Assembly (NCBI GenBank): GCA_050699055.1
Contig: JBOHCT010000049.1
Location: forward strand, 1-21,903
DNA length: 21,903 bases
From: JBOHCT01 sp050699055
Lineage (GTDB): Bacteria > Actinomycetota > Actinomycetes > Streptosporangiales > JBOHCT01
Direction of reading: 5' to 3'
Numbering within the stretch: position 1 is the stretch's first letter; each line of letters begins with the position of its first letter. Below the pieces are notes generated by a model. The model was not told the origin of the DNA. It made no database searches and saw nothing but the letters and a program-made list of their open reading frames with translations. Both the position numbers and the translations under genes were made by a program. Positions 7,486 through 16,019 of this stretch are shown here, one piece after another.

Positions 7486-8807
7486 CGTGAGCGCGCCTCC
7501 GCGGCGGCCCGCGCCGCGTACGGGAGGGCGTCGGCCACCCGGTCGACGGCGGCGTCGTCGTGGGCGGCGCTCACGAACCACGCCTCGAACGCCGACGGCG
7601 GCGTGTAGACACCCCGCTCGAGCAGCGAGTGGAAGAACGCCGCGTGGGCATGGGTGTCCTGACGCCGCGCCTGCTCGAAGCTCACGACATCCGTACCGAC
7701 GAAGAAGAGCGAGAAAAGGCTGCCGGCGGTCGACAGGCGGTGCGGCACGCCCTCCTTGGTCAGCGCCTCGCTGGCCAGCCGCCCGATCGTCGCCGCCGTA
7801 CGGTCGAGGTGGGCGTAGACATCGTCGGTGCAGGCGCGGAGAGTCGCGAGGCCGGCCGCCGTCGCCAGGGGATTCCCGGCCAGCGTGCCCGCCTGGTACA
7901 CGGGTCCGGACGGGGTCAGCCAGTCCATGATGTCGGCCCGGCCGCCGAACGCCGCCGCCGGCAGTCCGCCGCCCATCACCTTCCCGAACGTCGCGAGATG
8001 CGGCGCGACGCCCTCGAGGCCGTACCACCCGGCGGGGCTGACCCGGAAGCCCGTCAGCACCTCGTCGAGAATGAAGACCGCACCGTGGCGCTCGCAGAGC
8101 GCCTGCAGCCCGAGGTTGAAGCCGGGGTTCGGGGCGACGACACCCATGTTCGCGGCCGCGGCCTCGACGATCACGCACGCGATCTCGTCGCCGTACTCGT
8201 CGAAGGTCGCCTCGGCCGCGGCGAAGTCGTTGTACTGCAGCACAATCGTGTCGTGGGCGACGGCGGGCGGCACCCCCGGCGAACCGGGCACGGCGAATGT
8301 CGCCGCCCCGGAGCCGGCGGCCACGAGCAACGGGTCGACGTGGCCGTGGTAGCAGCCGACGAACTTCACCACGGTCGCCCGGCCGGTGTACGCCCGCGCC
8401 ACCCGGATGGCCGACATCGTGGCCTCGGTGCCGGAACTGACCAGGCGGACGCGTTCGATGGGGTCGACCCGGGCCGTGATCTCCTCGGCGAGCGCCACCT
8501 CGCCCTCCGTCGGCGCGCCATACGACGTGCCGCGGCCCGCTGCCGCGCGCACGGCCTCGACGACAGGGGGGTGGGCGTGCCCGAGTATGAGTGGACCCCA
8601 CGAGCAGACGAGGTCGACGTATTGTCGGCCGTCGACGTCGAAGAGGTACGGGCCCTCCCCGCGGGCGATGAACCTGGGCGTGCCGCCCACCGCGCCGAAG
8701 GCGCGGACCGGGGAATTGACCCCGCCGGGCGTGACCGCGGTGGCGCGATCGAACAGCCGCTGGGAACGGTCGGGCACATGGTCGGGCCCACGAGCAGACG
8801 CAGTCAC
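7482..8807 (-). CDS. hemL: Glutamate-1-semialdehyde 2,1-aminomutase
   Basis: Converts glutamate-1-semialdehyde to 5-aminolevulinate, the step after HemA in the C5 route to heme. The 441-residue class III aminotransferase fold is complete: TPGGVNSPVRAF near the N-terminus, the SSGTEATMSAIRVARAYTGR phosphate-binding region, YHGHVDP, the FILDEV aspartate that pairs with the PLP ring, and the Schiff-base lysine in TFGKVMGGGLPAA (Lys276). GTG 8807 overlaps the stop of the upstream PrimPol-like gene (GTGA) and the stop overlaps the next gene (ATGA), so it is the middle of a tightly coupled three-gene unit. It sits about 6 kb from hemB rather than in the rex-hem operon, so its regulation may differ; no Rex-type site was seen next to it. 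Confidence 0.96.
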   Translation of the reverse strand: MTASARGPDHVPDRSQRLFDRATAVTPGGVNSPVRAFGAVGGTPRFIARGEGPYLFDVDGRQYVDLVCSWGPLILGHAHPPVVEAVRAAAGRGTSYGAPTEGEVALAEEITARVDPIERVRLVSSGTEATMSAIRVARAYTGRATVVKFVGCYHGHVDPLLVAAGSGAATFAVPGSPGVPPAVAHDTIVLQYNDFAAAEATFDEYGDEIACVIVEAAAANMGVVAPNPGFNLGLQALCERHGAVFILDEVLTGFRVSPAGWYGLEGVAPHLATFGKVMGGGLPAAAFGGRADIMDWLTPSGPVYQAGTLAGNPLATAAGLATLRACTDDVYAHLDRTAATIGRLASEALTKEGVPHRLSTAGSLFSLFFVGTDVVSFEQARRQDTHAHAAFFHSLLERGVYTPPSAFEAWFVSAAHDDAAVDRVADALPYAARAAAEARSR

Positions 8808-9520
8808 ATCCCCGAGTGTCTCATCGCCCGCCCGCGCGGGTCAGGAGCGGGATGGGAGCGTGCCAGCTCCTCGACGGTGTCGGTCAGCACCTCGAGGAGC
8901 GGTAGGGAGTCGGGCAGGGCGGGGTCGCGGGGACGACGGACCCAGCACACCTGCTGGCCGACGAGCGCGGAGGGAGGGGCGAGTACGTAGCTGCCGCGGG
9001 AGTGCCAGCGCAGCTCGGGTGTGACGGGCTCAGGCTGGGTGTGCGGATCGGTGACGTCGAGATGGCACGGCCACCACTCCTCCTCCTCCTCCCCCGGAGC
9101 GCCACGGATCGCCACGAAGAAGAGGTATCGGTCCCCGCCGTAGGCCGCGACCGGTCCGATGGGAGTCTCCGACCGGTCCGCGCGCGCGAGCGCCACGATC
9201 CCCGCCTCGGCGGGGACGTCGAGGGCGTCGACGACGCGCCCCGTCGAAAGAACGACGCTGGCGTTCGGGTCAACCGCCCACCAGCGTCGCAGCCGCTCCT
9301 TGTCGGTCGTGGCCTGGACCGCCCACGCCGGGGAGAGCGGATGAGCGCCCGGCGCGGGACACCCCACACGGTCGCACGAACACGCGCGAGGCCCCTCGTC
9401 GAGCGGATAAGCGCCCGGACACACCGGCCAGCCGAGATCGGCGAACTCGATGGCCGCCTGCAGGTGTCGCCCGCGCGGGCCCCGCCGCGGCCAATGTGGT
9501 ACGGGAACGTCCACGCACAC
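8804..9520 (-). CDS. PrimPol-like (bifunctional primase/polymerase N-terminal domain) protein, probably degenerate
   Basis: 238 residues. It resembles the stand-alone proteins annotated in actinomycetes as bifunctional DNA primase/polymerase. Matching features are an N-terminal AIEFADLGWPVCPG, a short Cys-rich segment (CSCDRVGCPAPGAHPLSPAW) likely to bind metal, WWAVDPNASVVLSTGRVVDALDVPAEAG, and a late RGSYVLAPPSALVG. In active archaeo-eukaryotic primase-type enzymes an acidic DxD and a His motif bind the metals and nucleotide; here the acidic site is reduced to DALD and I see no clear His motif, so catalysis is doubtful. GTG 9520 has GGAGG 5 nt upstream. The stop overlaps hemL (GTGA), making it the first gene of the hemL operon. 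Function unknown; the family call rests on remembered similarity. Confidence 0.72.
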   Translation of the reverse strand: MCVDVPVPHWPRRGPRGRHLQAAIEFADLGWPVCPGAYPLDEGPRACSCDRVGCPAPGAHPLSPAWAVQATTDKERLRRWWAVDPNASVVLSTGRVVDALDVPAEAGIVALARADRSETPIGPVAAYGGDRYLFFVAIRGAPGEEEEEWWPCHLDVTDPHTQPEPVTPELRWHSRGSYVLAPPSALVGQQVCWVRRPRDPALPDSLPLLEVLTDTVEELARSHPAPDPRGRAMRHSGM

Positions 9521-9543
9521 CCCCCTCCCAGCCTATGATCTCC

Positions 9544-9581
9544 GGTCCACGGCGAGGGGTGAACGGTGGGGTCCGTGGTCC
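9544..9581 (-). terminator. Possible terminator of the ABC transporter operon
   Basis: GGTCCACGG (9544-9552) and CCGTGGTCC (9573-9581) pair over 9 bp with one mismatch and a 20-nt loop, starting at the stop codon of the last permease gene. There is no U-tract. The 60-bp gap also contains the ribosome-binding site of the next operon, so termination here would separate the two transcripts. Confidence 0.4.
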
Positions 9582-10480
9582 TAGCCCTTCACGGCACCCA
9601 TCGTGAAACCCGCGATGAACTTCCTGAGAAACAGGTTGAAGACAACGGCGATCGGGACCGCGACGACAACCGCGGCACCGAGCAGCGACTGCCAGTAGTA
9701 GACGTCGCCGCGGATCAGCTCGGTGGGCACGCCCACGCTGACGGTCTTCTGCGCGGACGTCGAGACGAACGCGAGGGCGTAGATGAACTCGCCGGTGGCG
9801 AGGGTGAAGGCGAAGACGATGACCGCGACCATGCCGGGATAGGTGAGGGGGACGAGCACGCGCACGAACGCGCCGAGGCGGCTGTACCCGTCGATCATCG
9901 CCTGTTCCTCCACGTCGCGGGGGATCGACTTGAAGAAGCCCATCAGCAGCCACACGGACACCGGGATCGTGATCGTGGGGTAGACGACGACCAGGGACCA
10001 GCGGGAGTCCTGCAGGCCGAGCGTGGAGACCACCTGCGACATGGAGACGAAGAGCAAGGACGGCGGGATCAGGTAGACGAGGAAGATCGCGATGCCGAGG
10101 GTGGTGCCGAACCGCAGGTTGAGCCGGGCCAGGCTGTAGGCCGCCGGCAGGCTGAGCCCCAGCGTGATCGCGACGACGCAGAACCCGACGATCGCCGTGT
10201 TGATCAGAAACGTGATGAACGGCGTCTGGCCGAACAACAGCGTCCAGTTGTCCAGCGTGCCGCCCTGGTTCAGGATGAACGGGTCGTTGCCATAACGATA
10301 CATGTCCTGGTTGGTCTTGAACGAACCGATCGCCGCGACTTCGAACGGCAGCGCGCAGAAGATCGCGAACAGCACGGCGAGCACGTACAGCGAGATCCGC
10401 CCGCCCACGTAGCGGACCCGCGGACCGACCGACGACGTGGGTCGCCCGTCGGCGTCCGCCCGGGCCTCCGCGACGGCCAT
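9581..10480 (-). CDS. Carbohydrate-type ABC transporter permease (MalG-like)
   Basis: 299-residue inner-membrane permease of the binding-protein-dependent CUT1 class. About six hydrophobic helices are visible, the first at residues 30-50 (LYVLAVLFAIFCALPF). The cytoplasmic EAA loop that docks on the ATPase is present as EEQAMIDGYSRLGAFVRVLVPLTYPG in two parts, with the expected conserved Gly. The short N-terminus and the IPVSVWLLMGFF stretch before the loop are typical of MalG/UgpE. ATG 10480 lies 1 nt past the stop of the other permease with AGGTGAG just upstream. It is the last of four genes; with its partner it forms the channel. Substrate unknown, probably a sugar or polyol. Confidence 0.92.
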   Translation of the reverse strand: MAVAEARADADGRPTSSVGPRVRYVGGRISLYVLAVLFAIFCALPFEVAAIGSFKTNQDMYRYGNDPFILNQGGTLDNWTLLFGQTPFITFLINTAIVGFCVVAITLGLSLPAAYSLARLNLRFGTTLGIAIFLVYLIPPSLLFVSMSQVVSTLGLQDSRWSLVVVYPTITIPVSVWLLMGFFKSIPRDVEEQAMIDGYSRLGAFVRVLVPLTYPGMVAVIVFAFTLATGEFIYALAFVSTSAQKTVSVGVPTELIRGDVYYWQSLLGAAVVVAVPIAVVFNLFLRKFIAGFTMGAVKG

Positions 10481-10481
10481 C

Positions 10482-11468
10482 TCACCTCACCTCCAGCTTG
10501 CGGACGGCCCGCAGGATCAACACCACGAAGGCGAGCAGGATCGGGAACAGGAACAGCGCGATCGCCGCGCCCTGCGCGAGGTCACCGCCCTGGATGCCCT
10601 TGAAGAACGCCCACGTCGGGATGATCTGTGTGGCGTTGATCGGCCCACCGCGGGTCAGGATGAACACCATGGTCATGTCGCTGAAGATCAGGATCGCGCC
10701 GAAAACCAGGGCGACCGCGATGACCGGCATGGAGAGCGGAAGCGTGATCTCGAACATCTTCCGCCAGAACCCCGCGCCGTCGATCTCGGCCTGCTCCTCG
10801 ATCGACTTCGGGATCGCCATCATGCCGGCCATGTTGATGACCGCTGCCAGCGGCAGGATCCGCCACACCTGCGTGATGACGATCGCGGCGAACGCCAGCC
10901 TCGGGTTGCCGAGCCAGTGCAGGTTGGTCTCGATCAGCCCGACCCGCTGCAGCATCCAGTCGATCGGGCTGTAGAGGTTGTCGAACATCCACAGCCAGGT
11001 GATCGCCGCGAGCGACGTCGGCGTCGTCCACGGCAACAGGATGAGGAACCGTACGATCCACTTGCCATGAAAGTCCTTCACCAGCACCATCGCCAGGATC
11101 GTCGACAGCACGACGATGATCGCGAGCGCGATGACGGTCATGAGCACGCTGTTCAGCAGCGACCGCTGAAACGTGCTGTCTTGGACGACCCGCTTGAAGT
11201 TCTCCAGCCCAGCCCAGTGGATCGCCGGGCTACCGACGGTGGCCGTACTCAGGCTGTAGGCGATGGCGAGGACGAAGGGTACGGCGACGAGGCCGATGAT
11301 GTAGACGATCGAGGGCAGCAGCATGAGCGAGGCCAGCGGGCCCTCGCGGTCGAGCAGGTACCGCCGCGGACGCCGCGGCCCTACCGGCCGACGGCGAGGA
11401 GCACCCTCCGTGGGCGCCGCCGCGAACTCGGGGGCCGCCACCGACTCGTGCCGATCCGGCGTGTCCAC
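10482..11468 (-). CDS. Carbohydrate-type ABC transporter permease (MalF-like)
   Basis: 328 residues. A polar, Arg/Pro-rich N-terminal tail of about 45 residues precedes the first membrane helix (LMLLPSIVYIIGLVAVPFVL), as in many actinobacterial UgpA/MalF proteins. The EAA loop reads EEQAEIDGAGFWRKMFEITL and is followed by PLSMPVIAVALVFG. Six helices are apparent. GTG 11468 follows the ATPase stop by 2 nt; no strong ribosome-binding site is seen, so translation is probably coupled. It pairs with the downstream permease as a heterodimeric channel. Confidence 0.92.
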   Translation of the reverse strand: MDTPDRHESVAAPEFAAAPTEGAPRRRPVGPRRPRRYLLDREGPLASLMLLPSIVYIIGLVAVPFVLAIAYSLSTATVGSPAIHWAGLENFKRVVQDSTFQRSLLNSVLMTVIALAIIVVLSTILAMVLVKDFHGKWIVRFLILLPWTTPTSLAAITWLWMFDNLYSPIDWMLQRVGLIETNLHWLGNPRLAFAAIVITQVWRILPLAAVINMAGMMAIPKSIEEQAEIDGAGFWRKMFEITLPLSMPVIAVALVFGAILIFSDMTMVFILTRGGPINATQIIPTWAFFKGIQGGDLAQGAAIALFLFPILLAFVVLILRAVRKLEVR

Positions 11469-11470
11469 CG

Positions 11471-12504
<1,034 letters not shown>

Positions 12505-12505
<1 letters not shown>

Positions 12506-13947
12506 TAGCCACCACCTCCGATGAGCCCCTTGCGGCGCCACTTCTCGAAGATCTGCTTGATGTCCTTCTCCGTGGCGGCCACGGCGGCCTGCGGCGACTG
12601 CTTGCCGCGCGCGGCCTTCGCCATCATCTTAGGCAGGACGAACGTGGTGAAGATCTCACCGATCGCTGGGTTGGCCGGCCCGGGGTGGCCGACGTTGGTG
12701 GTCCACTCGGTCGCCGACGCGAGAAAGGCGAGCTTGTCCTTGGGCTTGGAGCCGAACGGGTCGCTCTTCAGCCAGCCGTTCGCCTGCGGCACTGCCTTCG
12801 GGAAGGCCGGCAGGTTGTACAGCTCGGACTGGTAGGTGACGGTCGGCATGTTGTGGGCGTAGTTGAGCAGGAACTCCTTGGCCGCGTCGACGTTCTTGGA
12901 GAACTTCGGGATGGCATAGATGTCGATGACGTGCTCGGACGCCCAGCCCTGGTGGCCGTTCGGTCCCTTGAGGGCGGGGGCGAAGTAGATGTCGTTCGCG
13001 ATCTGCGGCTGCTGCTGCTGCGCGGTACGGTAGGCGGAGATCGAGTTGAGGATGTACGAGAGCTGGCCCGCCACCAGTCCCTGGTTGTTCGAGGCCGGGT
13101 TCCAGGCATAGACCGTGTCGGTCATGGCGTTCTTGTACAGCTTCGTCATGAACTCCACCGCCGCGACCATCTCGGGGGAGTTGAAGACGACCTTCTCGTT
13201 CTTGTCCTGGATGGACGCGCCGAACGACCACATCAGGGCGCGGGCGGCCATGTTGGAGTCGGTCTCGTTGGACAGGCCGATGCCAACCGGGATGTGCTGG
13301 TTCTTCTTGATCTTCGGGCCGATCTTCAGCAGGTCATCCCAGGTCTTGGGCCCGTCGGGCATGCCGGCCTGCTTCCACAGGCTCTTGATGTAGTCACCGG
13401 GGTCGGGTGTCCAGCTGTGGCAGAAGCCGTAGTACTTGTCCGTCGTGGGGTTGTAGCTCGACAGCTTGCAGTAGGGGTGCTGGTCGCCGTACTTCTTCCG
13501 GATCTCCTCGTTGACGTCGGAGAGGTCGTGCAGCGACGGCTCGAAAGCGGAGGGAGGGAAGTTGAACATGATCAGGTCGTGACCCGAGCCCGCGGATATC
13601 TCCGACGCCGCCCGGGGCACAACATCTTGAGAGTCGATGTGGTCGACGCTGACGTTGACGCCGACGTGCTTGCCCCACTTCTTCGCATACGGGTCGAACC
13701 ACTCGTCGTAGTTGGGGACGAAGTGGTGCCATTGCAGGATCTTCAGGTCGCCCGACAGCTGCTGGCTCGGCTCCATGAACGTCGGCTGCGGACCGGCCCC
13801 GGCCTTATGCGCCGGGGGCTTGCCGCCACCACCACCTCCGCCGCCGCCACCTCCACACGCGGCAGCGAGAAGGCCCAAACCACCCACGCCGGCCATCTCG
13901 ATGAAGCGCCTGCGGGGTACCTGTGATGCGTGATTGTCGTCCGCCAC
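12505..13947 (-). CDS. Extracellular solute-binding lipoprotein (family 1)
   Basis: 480-residue substrate-binding component of the importer. The N-terminus carries a twin-arginine pattern (PRRRFIEMAG, residues 11-20). A hydrophobic stretch ends in LLAAAC (Cys31, lipobox-like), then a run of 11 glycines (32-42). This predicts Tat export of a folded lipoprotein anchored outside the membrane by a flexible glycine linker. The mature part has the two-lobed family 1 features: DLIMFNFPPS in the first lobe, TWDDLLKIGPKIKK, and a C-terminal region rich in Trp/Asn/Pro. GTG 13947 has AAGGGAG 7 nt upstream. First gene of the four-gene operon, with its own promoter candidate. The sequence does not reveal the substrate; a carbohydrate is inferred from the transporter class. 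Confidence 0.93.
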
Positions 13948-13996
13948 GGCTCGGCTCCCTTCGATGAGGAGCGCCCTACGGAGTGCGCTGATGCTG

Positions 13997-14025
13997 ATGT
14001 TAGGAGGCGGCTTCCGCTACGTGAA
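13997..14025 (-). promoter_or_regulatory. Candidate promoter of the ABC transporter operon
   Basis: On the minus strand TTCACG (-35, 14025-14020) and TAACAT (-10, 14002-13997) are separated by exactly 17 bp, each matching the vegetative consensus at 4 of 6 positions. Transcription would begin near 13990, about 43 nt before GTG 13947 and ahead of its ribosome-binding site. Just upstream of the -35 the sequence AACGGTAACGG (within 14026-14045) is a short direct repeat that could be an operator. Confidence 0.5.
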
Positions 14026-14102
14026 GACCCGTTACCGTTTCGTGGCTGGACGGCCACCAGCCAAGGGCTTGGGGCCCGCCGTCGGGCCGCGATCGGAGCG
14101 CC

Positions 14103-14189
14103 CAAGATCCGCGCGAGTGGTCAGAAACCGGACCGTCCCGCCCCGTAGCCATGCAAGATCCGCGCGAGCGGTCCGAAACCGGACCACTC
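14103..14189. repeat. Pair of 36-bp direct repeats, each containing a GGTC(C/A)G-AAAC-CGGACC palindrome
   Basis: Copy 1 (14103-14138) and copy 2 (14154-14189) begin with the same CAAGATCCGCGCGAG and differ at a few positions; they are 51 bp apart, close to five helical turns. Each contains an inverted repeat: copy 2 GGTCCGAAACCGGACC (14170-14185, perfect 6-bp arms), copy 1 the same with one mismatch (14119-14134). A third half-site CGGACC follows near 14197. The layout looks like a two-site operator serving either divergent gene. A dispersed genomic repeat is the main alternative. Confidence 0.6.
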
Positions 14190-14253
14190 CCCCCTCTCGG
14201 ACCGCAGGCTGTGATCATCGCGGCCGCTCCGCCGCACGGCACGGGTCTGGGAG

Positions 14254-14259
14254 TATAAG
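14254..14259 (+). promoter_or_regulatory. Candidate -10 for the DUF1707 gene; rest of the 357-bp divergent region
   Basis: TATAAG stands out in GC-rich sequence 46 bp before ATG 14305, but no matching -35 is seen at 16-18 bp. The remainder of 13948-14304 holds the minus-strand promoter (13997-14025), the paired repeats (14103-14189), and two small inverted repeats (CCAAG-GG-CTTGG at 14061-14072; GGCCCG/CGGGCC at 14073-14078/14083-14088). No gene was found there. Confidence 0.35.
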
Positions 14260-14304
14260 AGCGGCAGGGTGACCCACCCACACGGACACATCAGGAGGGC
14301 CGGG

Positions 14305-14889
14305 ATGCAACCATCCCAGAGGCCGGAGCGCCGGCCGCAAGGACACACGGATGCCGAGCGGGCGTCCAGGCAGGACCGCGACACCGCGGTACGACGGCTA
14401 CAGGCGGCGTTCGCCGAAGAACGGCTGGACGGCGAGGAGTTCGAGGACCGCGTGCAGGCCGCCCTCGGCGCGCGTACCACCGCCGAGCTCGACCGCCTAC
14501 TCGCCGACCTGCCGGCCACGGCCTCCGCCCGTCCACCCGTTTCCACCGCCCCGACGCATCGGCTCACGACCGCGATCAAGACCTCGACGCGAAGGCGTGG
14601 ACGGTGGCAGGTGCCCGAACGCAGCTGGGCGGTGGCGTACAAGGGCACCTGCCAGCTGGACCTGCTCGCCGCCGAGCTGGGAGAGGGCGCCAAGATTGAG
14701 GTCTGCGCCTACAAAGGCACGGTGGAGATCCTCGTACCCCCGCGCATACGCGTGAAGACGGCCGGCTTCGGGCTCACCGGAGGGTCGGTCGAGAGCGAGG
14801 GGGAGGAAGCACCGACCGACGCTCCCCTGCTAAGCGTGGCAGGACTCGCCTACAAGGGCAGCGTGGTCGTACGCACCGCGTCAGTGTGA
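14305..14889 (+). CDS. DUF1707 / LiaF-like C-terminal domain protein
   Basis: 194-residue protein of unknown function. Residues about 22-70 are the DUF1707 domain common in actinomycetes (RDTAVRRLQAAFAEERLDGE, then FEDRVQAALGARTTAELDRL and LADLP), a short helical module. The C-terminal part (about 105-192) is a beta-rich repeat region resembling the C-terminal domain of LiaF/VraT-type cell-envelope stress proteins, with three evenly built AYKG[TS] turns (AVAYKGTCQL, VCAYKGTVEI, GLAYKGSVVV). No membrane helix or signal peptide is visible, unlike full LiaF, so it is probably cytosolic. ATG 14305 has AGGAGG 6 nt upstream; an in-frame GTG at 14269 has none. Divergent from the ABC operon and convergent with the heme operon. 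Confidence 0.85.
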   Translation: MQPSQRPERRPQGHTDAERASRQDRDTAVRRLQAAFAEERLDGEEFEDRVQAALGARTTAELDRLLADLPATASARPPVSTAPTHRLTTAIKTSTRRRGRWQVPERSWAVAYKGTCQLDLLAAELGEGAKIEVCAYKGTVEILVPPRIRVKTAGFGLTGGSVESEGEEAPTDAPLLSVAGLAYKGSVVVRTASV

Positions 14890-15032
14890 CGCGGTGCATA
14901 GACTCCTTCCTCGTCCGACCGTTCCGCGCCTACGGACCATGATCCGTTTTCTGTACCACGGAACGACCGTAAACGGCAGTTTGGCCGCAGTCCGAACGGA
15001 TCAAGGAAGAAGCAGGCGGGTCGGCGTGCCGG
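14890..15032. other. 143-bp convergent intergenic region with long-loop inverted repeats
   Basis: This region lies between the DUF1707 stop and the hemB stop. GATCCGTT (14941-14948) pairs with AACGGATC (14995-15002), and CGTTCCG (14920-14926) pairs with CGGAACG (14959-14965). The two overlap as alternative structures with loops of 46 and 32 nt, so neither is a classic terminator, although termination of both transcripts is expected here. No gene seen. Confidence 0.35.
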
Positions 15033-16019
15033 TCAGCGGAGACGGCGGGCGACCTCGGCGGCCCAGTACGTCAGCACGATGTCGGCGCCGGCCCGGCGGA
15101 TCGAGGTCAGGGTCTCGAGTACCACCCGGTCACGGTCGAGCCAGCCTCGCGCGGCCGCGGTCTCGACCATCGCGTACTCGCCGCTCACCTGGTAGGCGGC
15201 CACCGGCACGTCGACCGCGTCGGCGACACGGCGCACGACGTCGAGGTACGGCAGCGCCGGCTTCACCATGACCGCGTCCGCGCCCTCCGCGACGTCCAAC
15301 GCCACCTCACGGAGTGCCTCGTCGGCGTTCGGCGGGTCCTGCTGGTACGCGGATCTGTCGCCGAACCGGGGAGCGCACTCGGCGGCGTCGCGGAACGGCC
15401 CGTAGAAAGCCGACGCGTACTTCGCGGAGTACGCCAGGATGGCCACCGCGGGGAACCCCGCGCCGTCGAGCGCCGAGCGGATCGCGCCGACCTGGCCGTC
15501 CATCATCCCGCTCGGCGCGACGACCTGGGCCCCGGCCGAGGCCTGCGCCACGGCGATCGAGGCGTACCGCTCCAGCGTCGCGTCGTTGTCGACATCGCCG
15601 GTCTCCGTGAGCCGCCCGCAGTGCCCGTGGTCGGTGTACTCGTCGAGGCACAGGTCCGCCATCAGGACCGTCGCGTCGCCCAGCTCGGCGCGCAGATCGC
15701 GGAGGGCGAGCTGCACGATCCCTTGGGGGTCGTCGGCCGCGGAGCCGCGGGCGTCCTTCACCGCCGGCACCCCGAACAGCACGATCCCGCCGACGCCGGC
15801 CTCGACAGCCTCACGCGCGGCCTTGCGCAGCGACTCACGCGTGTGTTGCACCACACCCGGCATCGAAGACACCGGTTGCGGCTCCCCGATGCCCTCCTTC
15901 ACGAACATCGGCAACACAAGGTCGGCGGCGGCAAGCTTGGTCTCGGCCGTGAGTCGCCGCAGTGCCGGGGTACGCCGCAGGCGCCGCGGCCTGGCGGCAG
16001 GGAAGGTCGGCTGGGTCAC
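15033..16019 (-). CDS. hemB: Delta-aminolevulinic acid dehydratase (porphobilinogen synthase)
   Basis: Condenses two 5-aminolevulinate molecules to porphobilinogen. 328 residues, the normal length. The two active-site lysines are in YSAKYASAFYGPF (Lys200) and VMVKPALPYLD (Lys253). The metal segment reads DLCLDEYTDHGHCG: Cys124 and Cys134 of the zinc type are kept, but the middle cysteine of the classical CxCxxxxxxxC pattern is Asp126, a mixed form I associate with actinobacteria. GTG 16019 overlaps the stop of cobA-hemD (GTGA), with an AAGAAGG ribosome-binding site 4 nt upstream. Last gene of the rex-hem operon, although it acts before HemC and HemD in the pathway. Confidence 0.97.
   Translation of the reverse strand: MTQPTFPAARPRRLRRTPALRRLTAETKLAAADLVLPMFVKEGIGEPQPVSSMPGVVQHTRESLRKAAREAVEAGVGGIVLFGVPAVKDARGSAADDPQGIVQLALRDLRAELGDATVLMADLCLDEYTDHGHCGRLTETGDVDNDATLERYASIAVAQASAGAQVVAPSGMMDGQVGAIRSALDGAGFPAVAILAYSAKYASAFYGPFRDAAECAPRFGDRSAYQQDPPNADEALREVALDVAEGADAVMVKPALPYLDVVRRVADAVDVPVAAYQVSGEYAMVETAAARGWLDRDRVVLETLTSIRRAGADIVLTYWAAEVARRLR

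Noticed and set aside
6844..8601. Extension of the histidine phosphatase frame far upstream through hemL
   Set aside because: The extra ~370 residues are Arg/Gly-rich antisense-type sequence out of frame with hemL; ATG 7485 has the ATGA overlap and gives the normal family length.
7560..8990. 476-codon plus-strand frame opposite hemL
   Set aside because: Crosses the hemL/PrimPol-like boundary, has no motif, and hemL is certain on the minus strand.
12685..13926. 413-codon plus-strand frame opposite the solute-binding protein
   Set aside because: No recognisable domain and biased Val/Leu/Arg composition expected from the complement of the real gene.
14103..14189. CRISPR array
   Set aside because: Only two repeat copies with a 15-bp gap, and no cas genes in the window.
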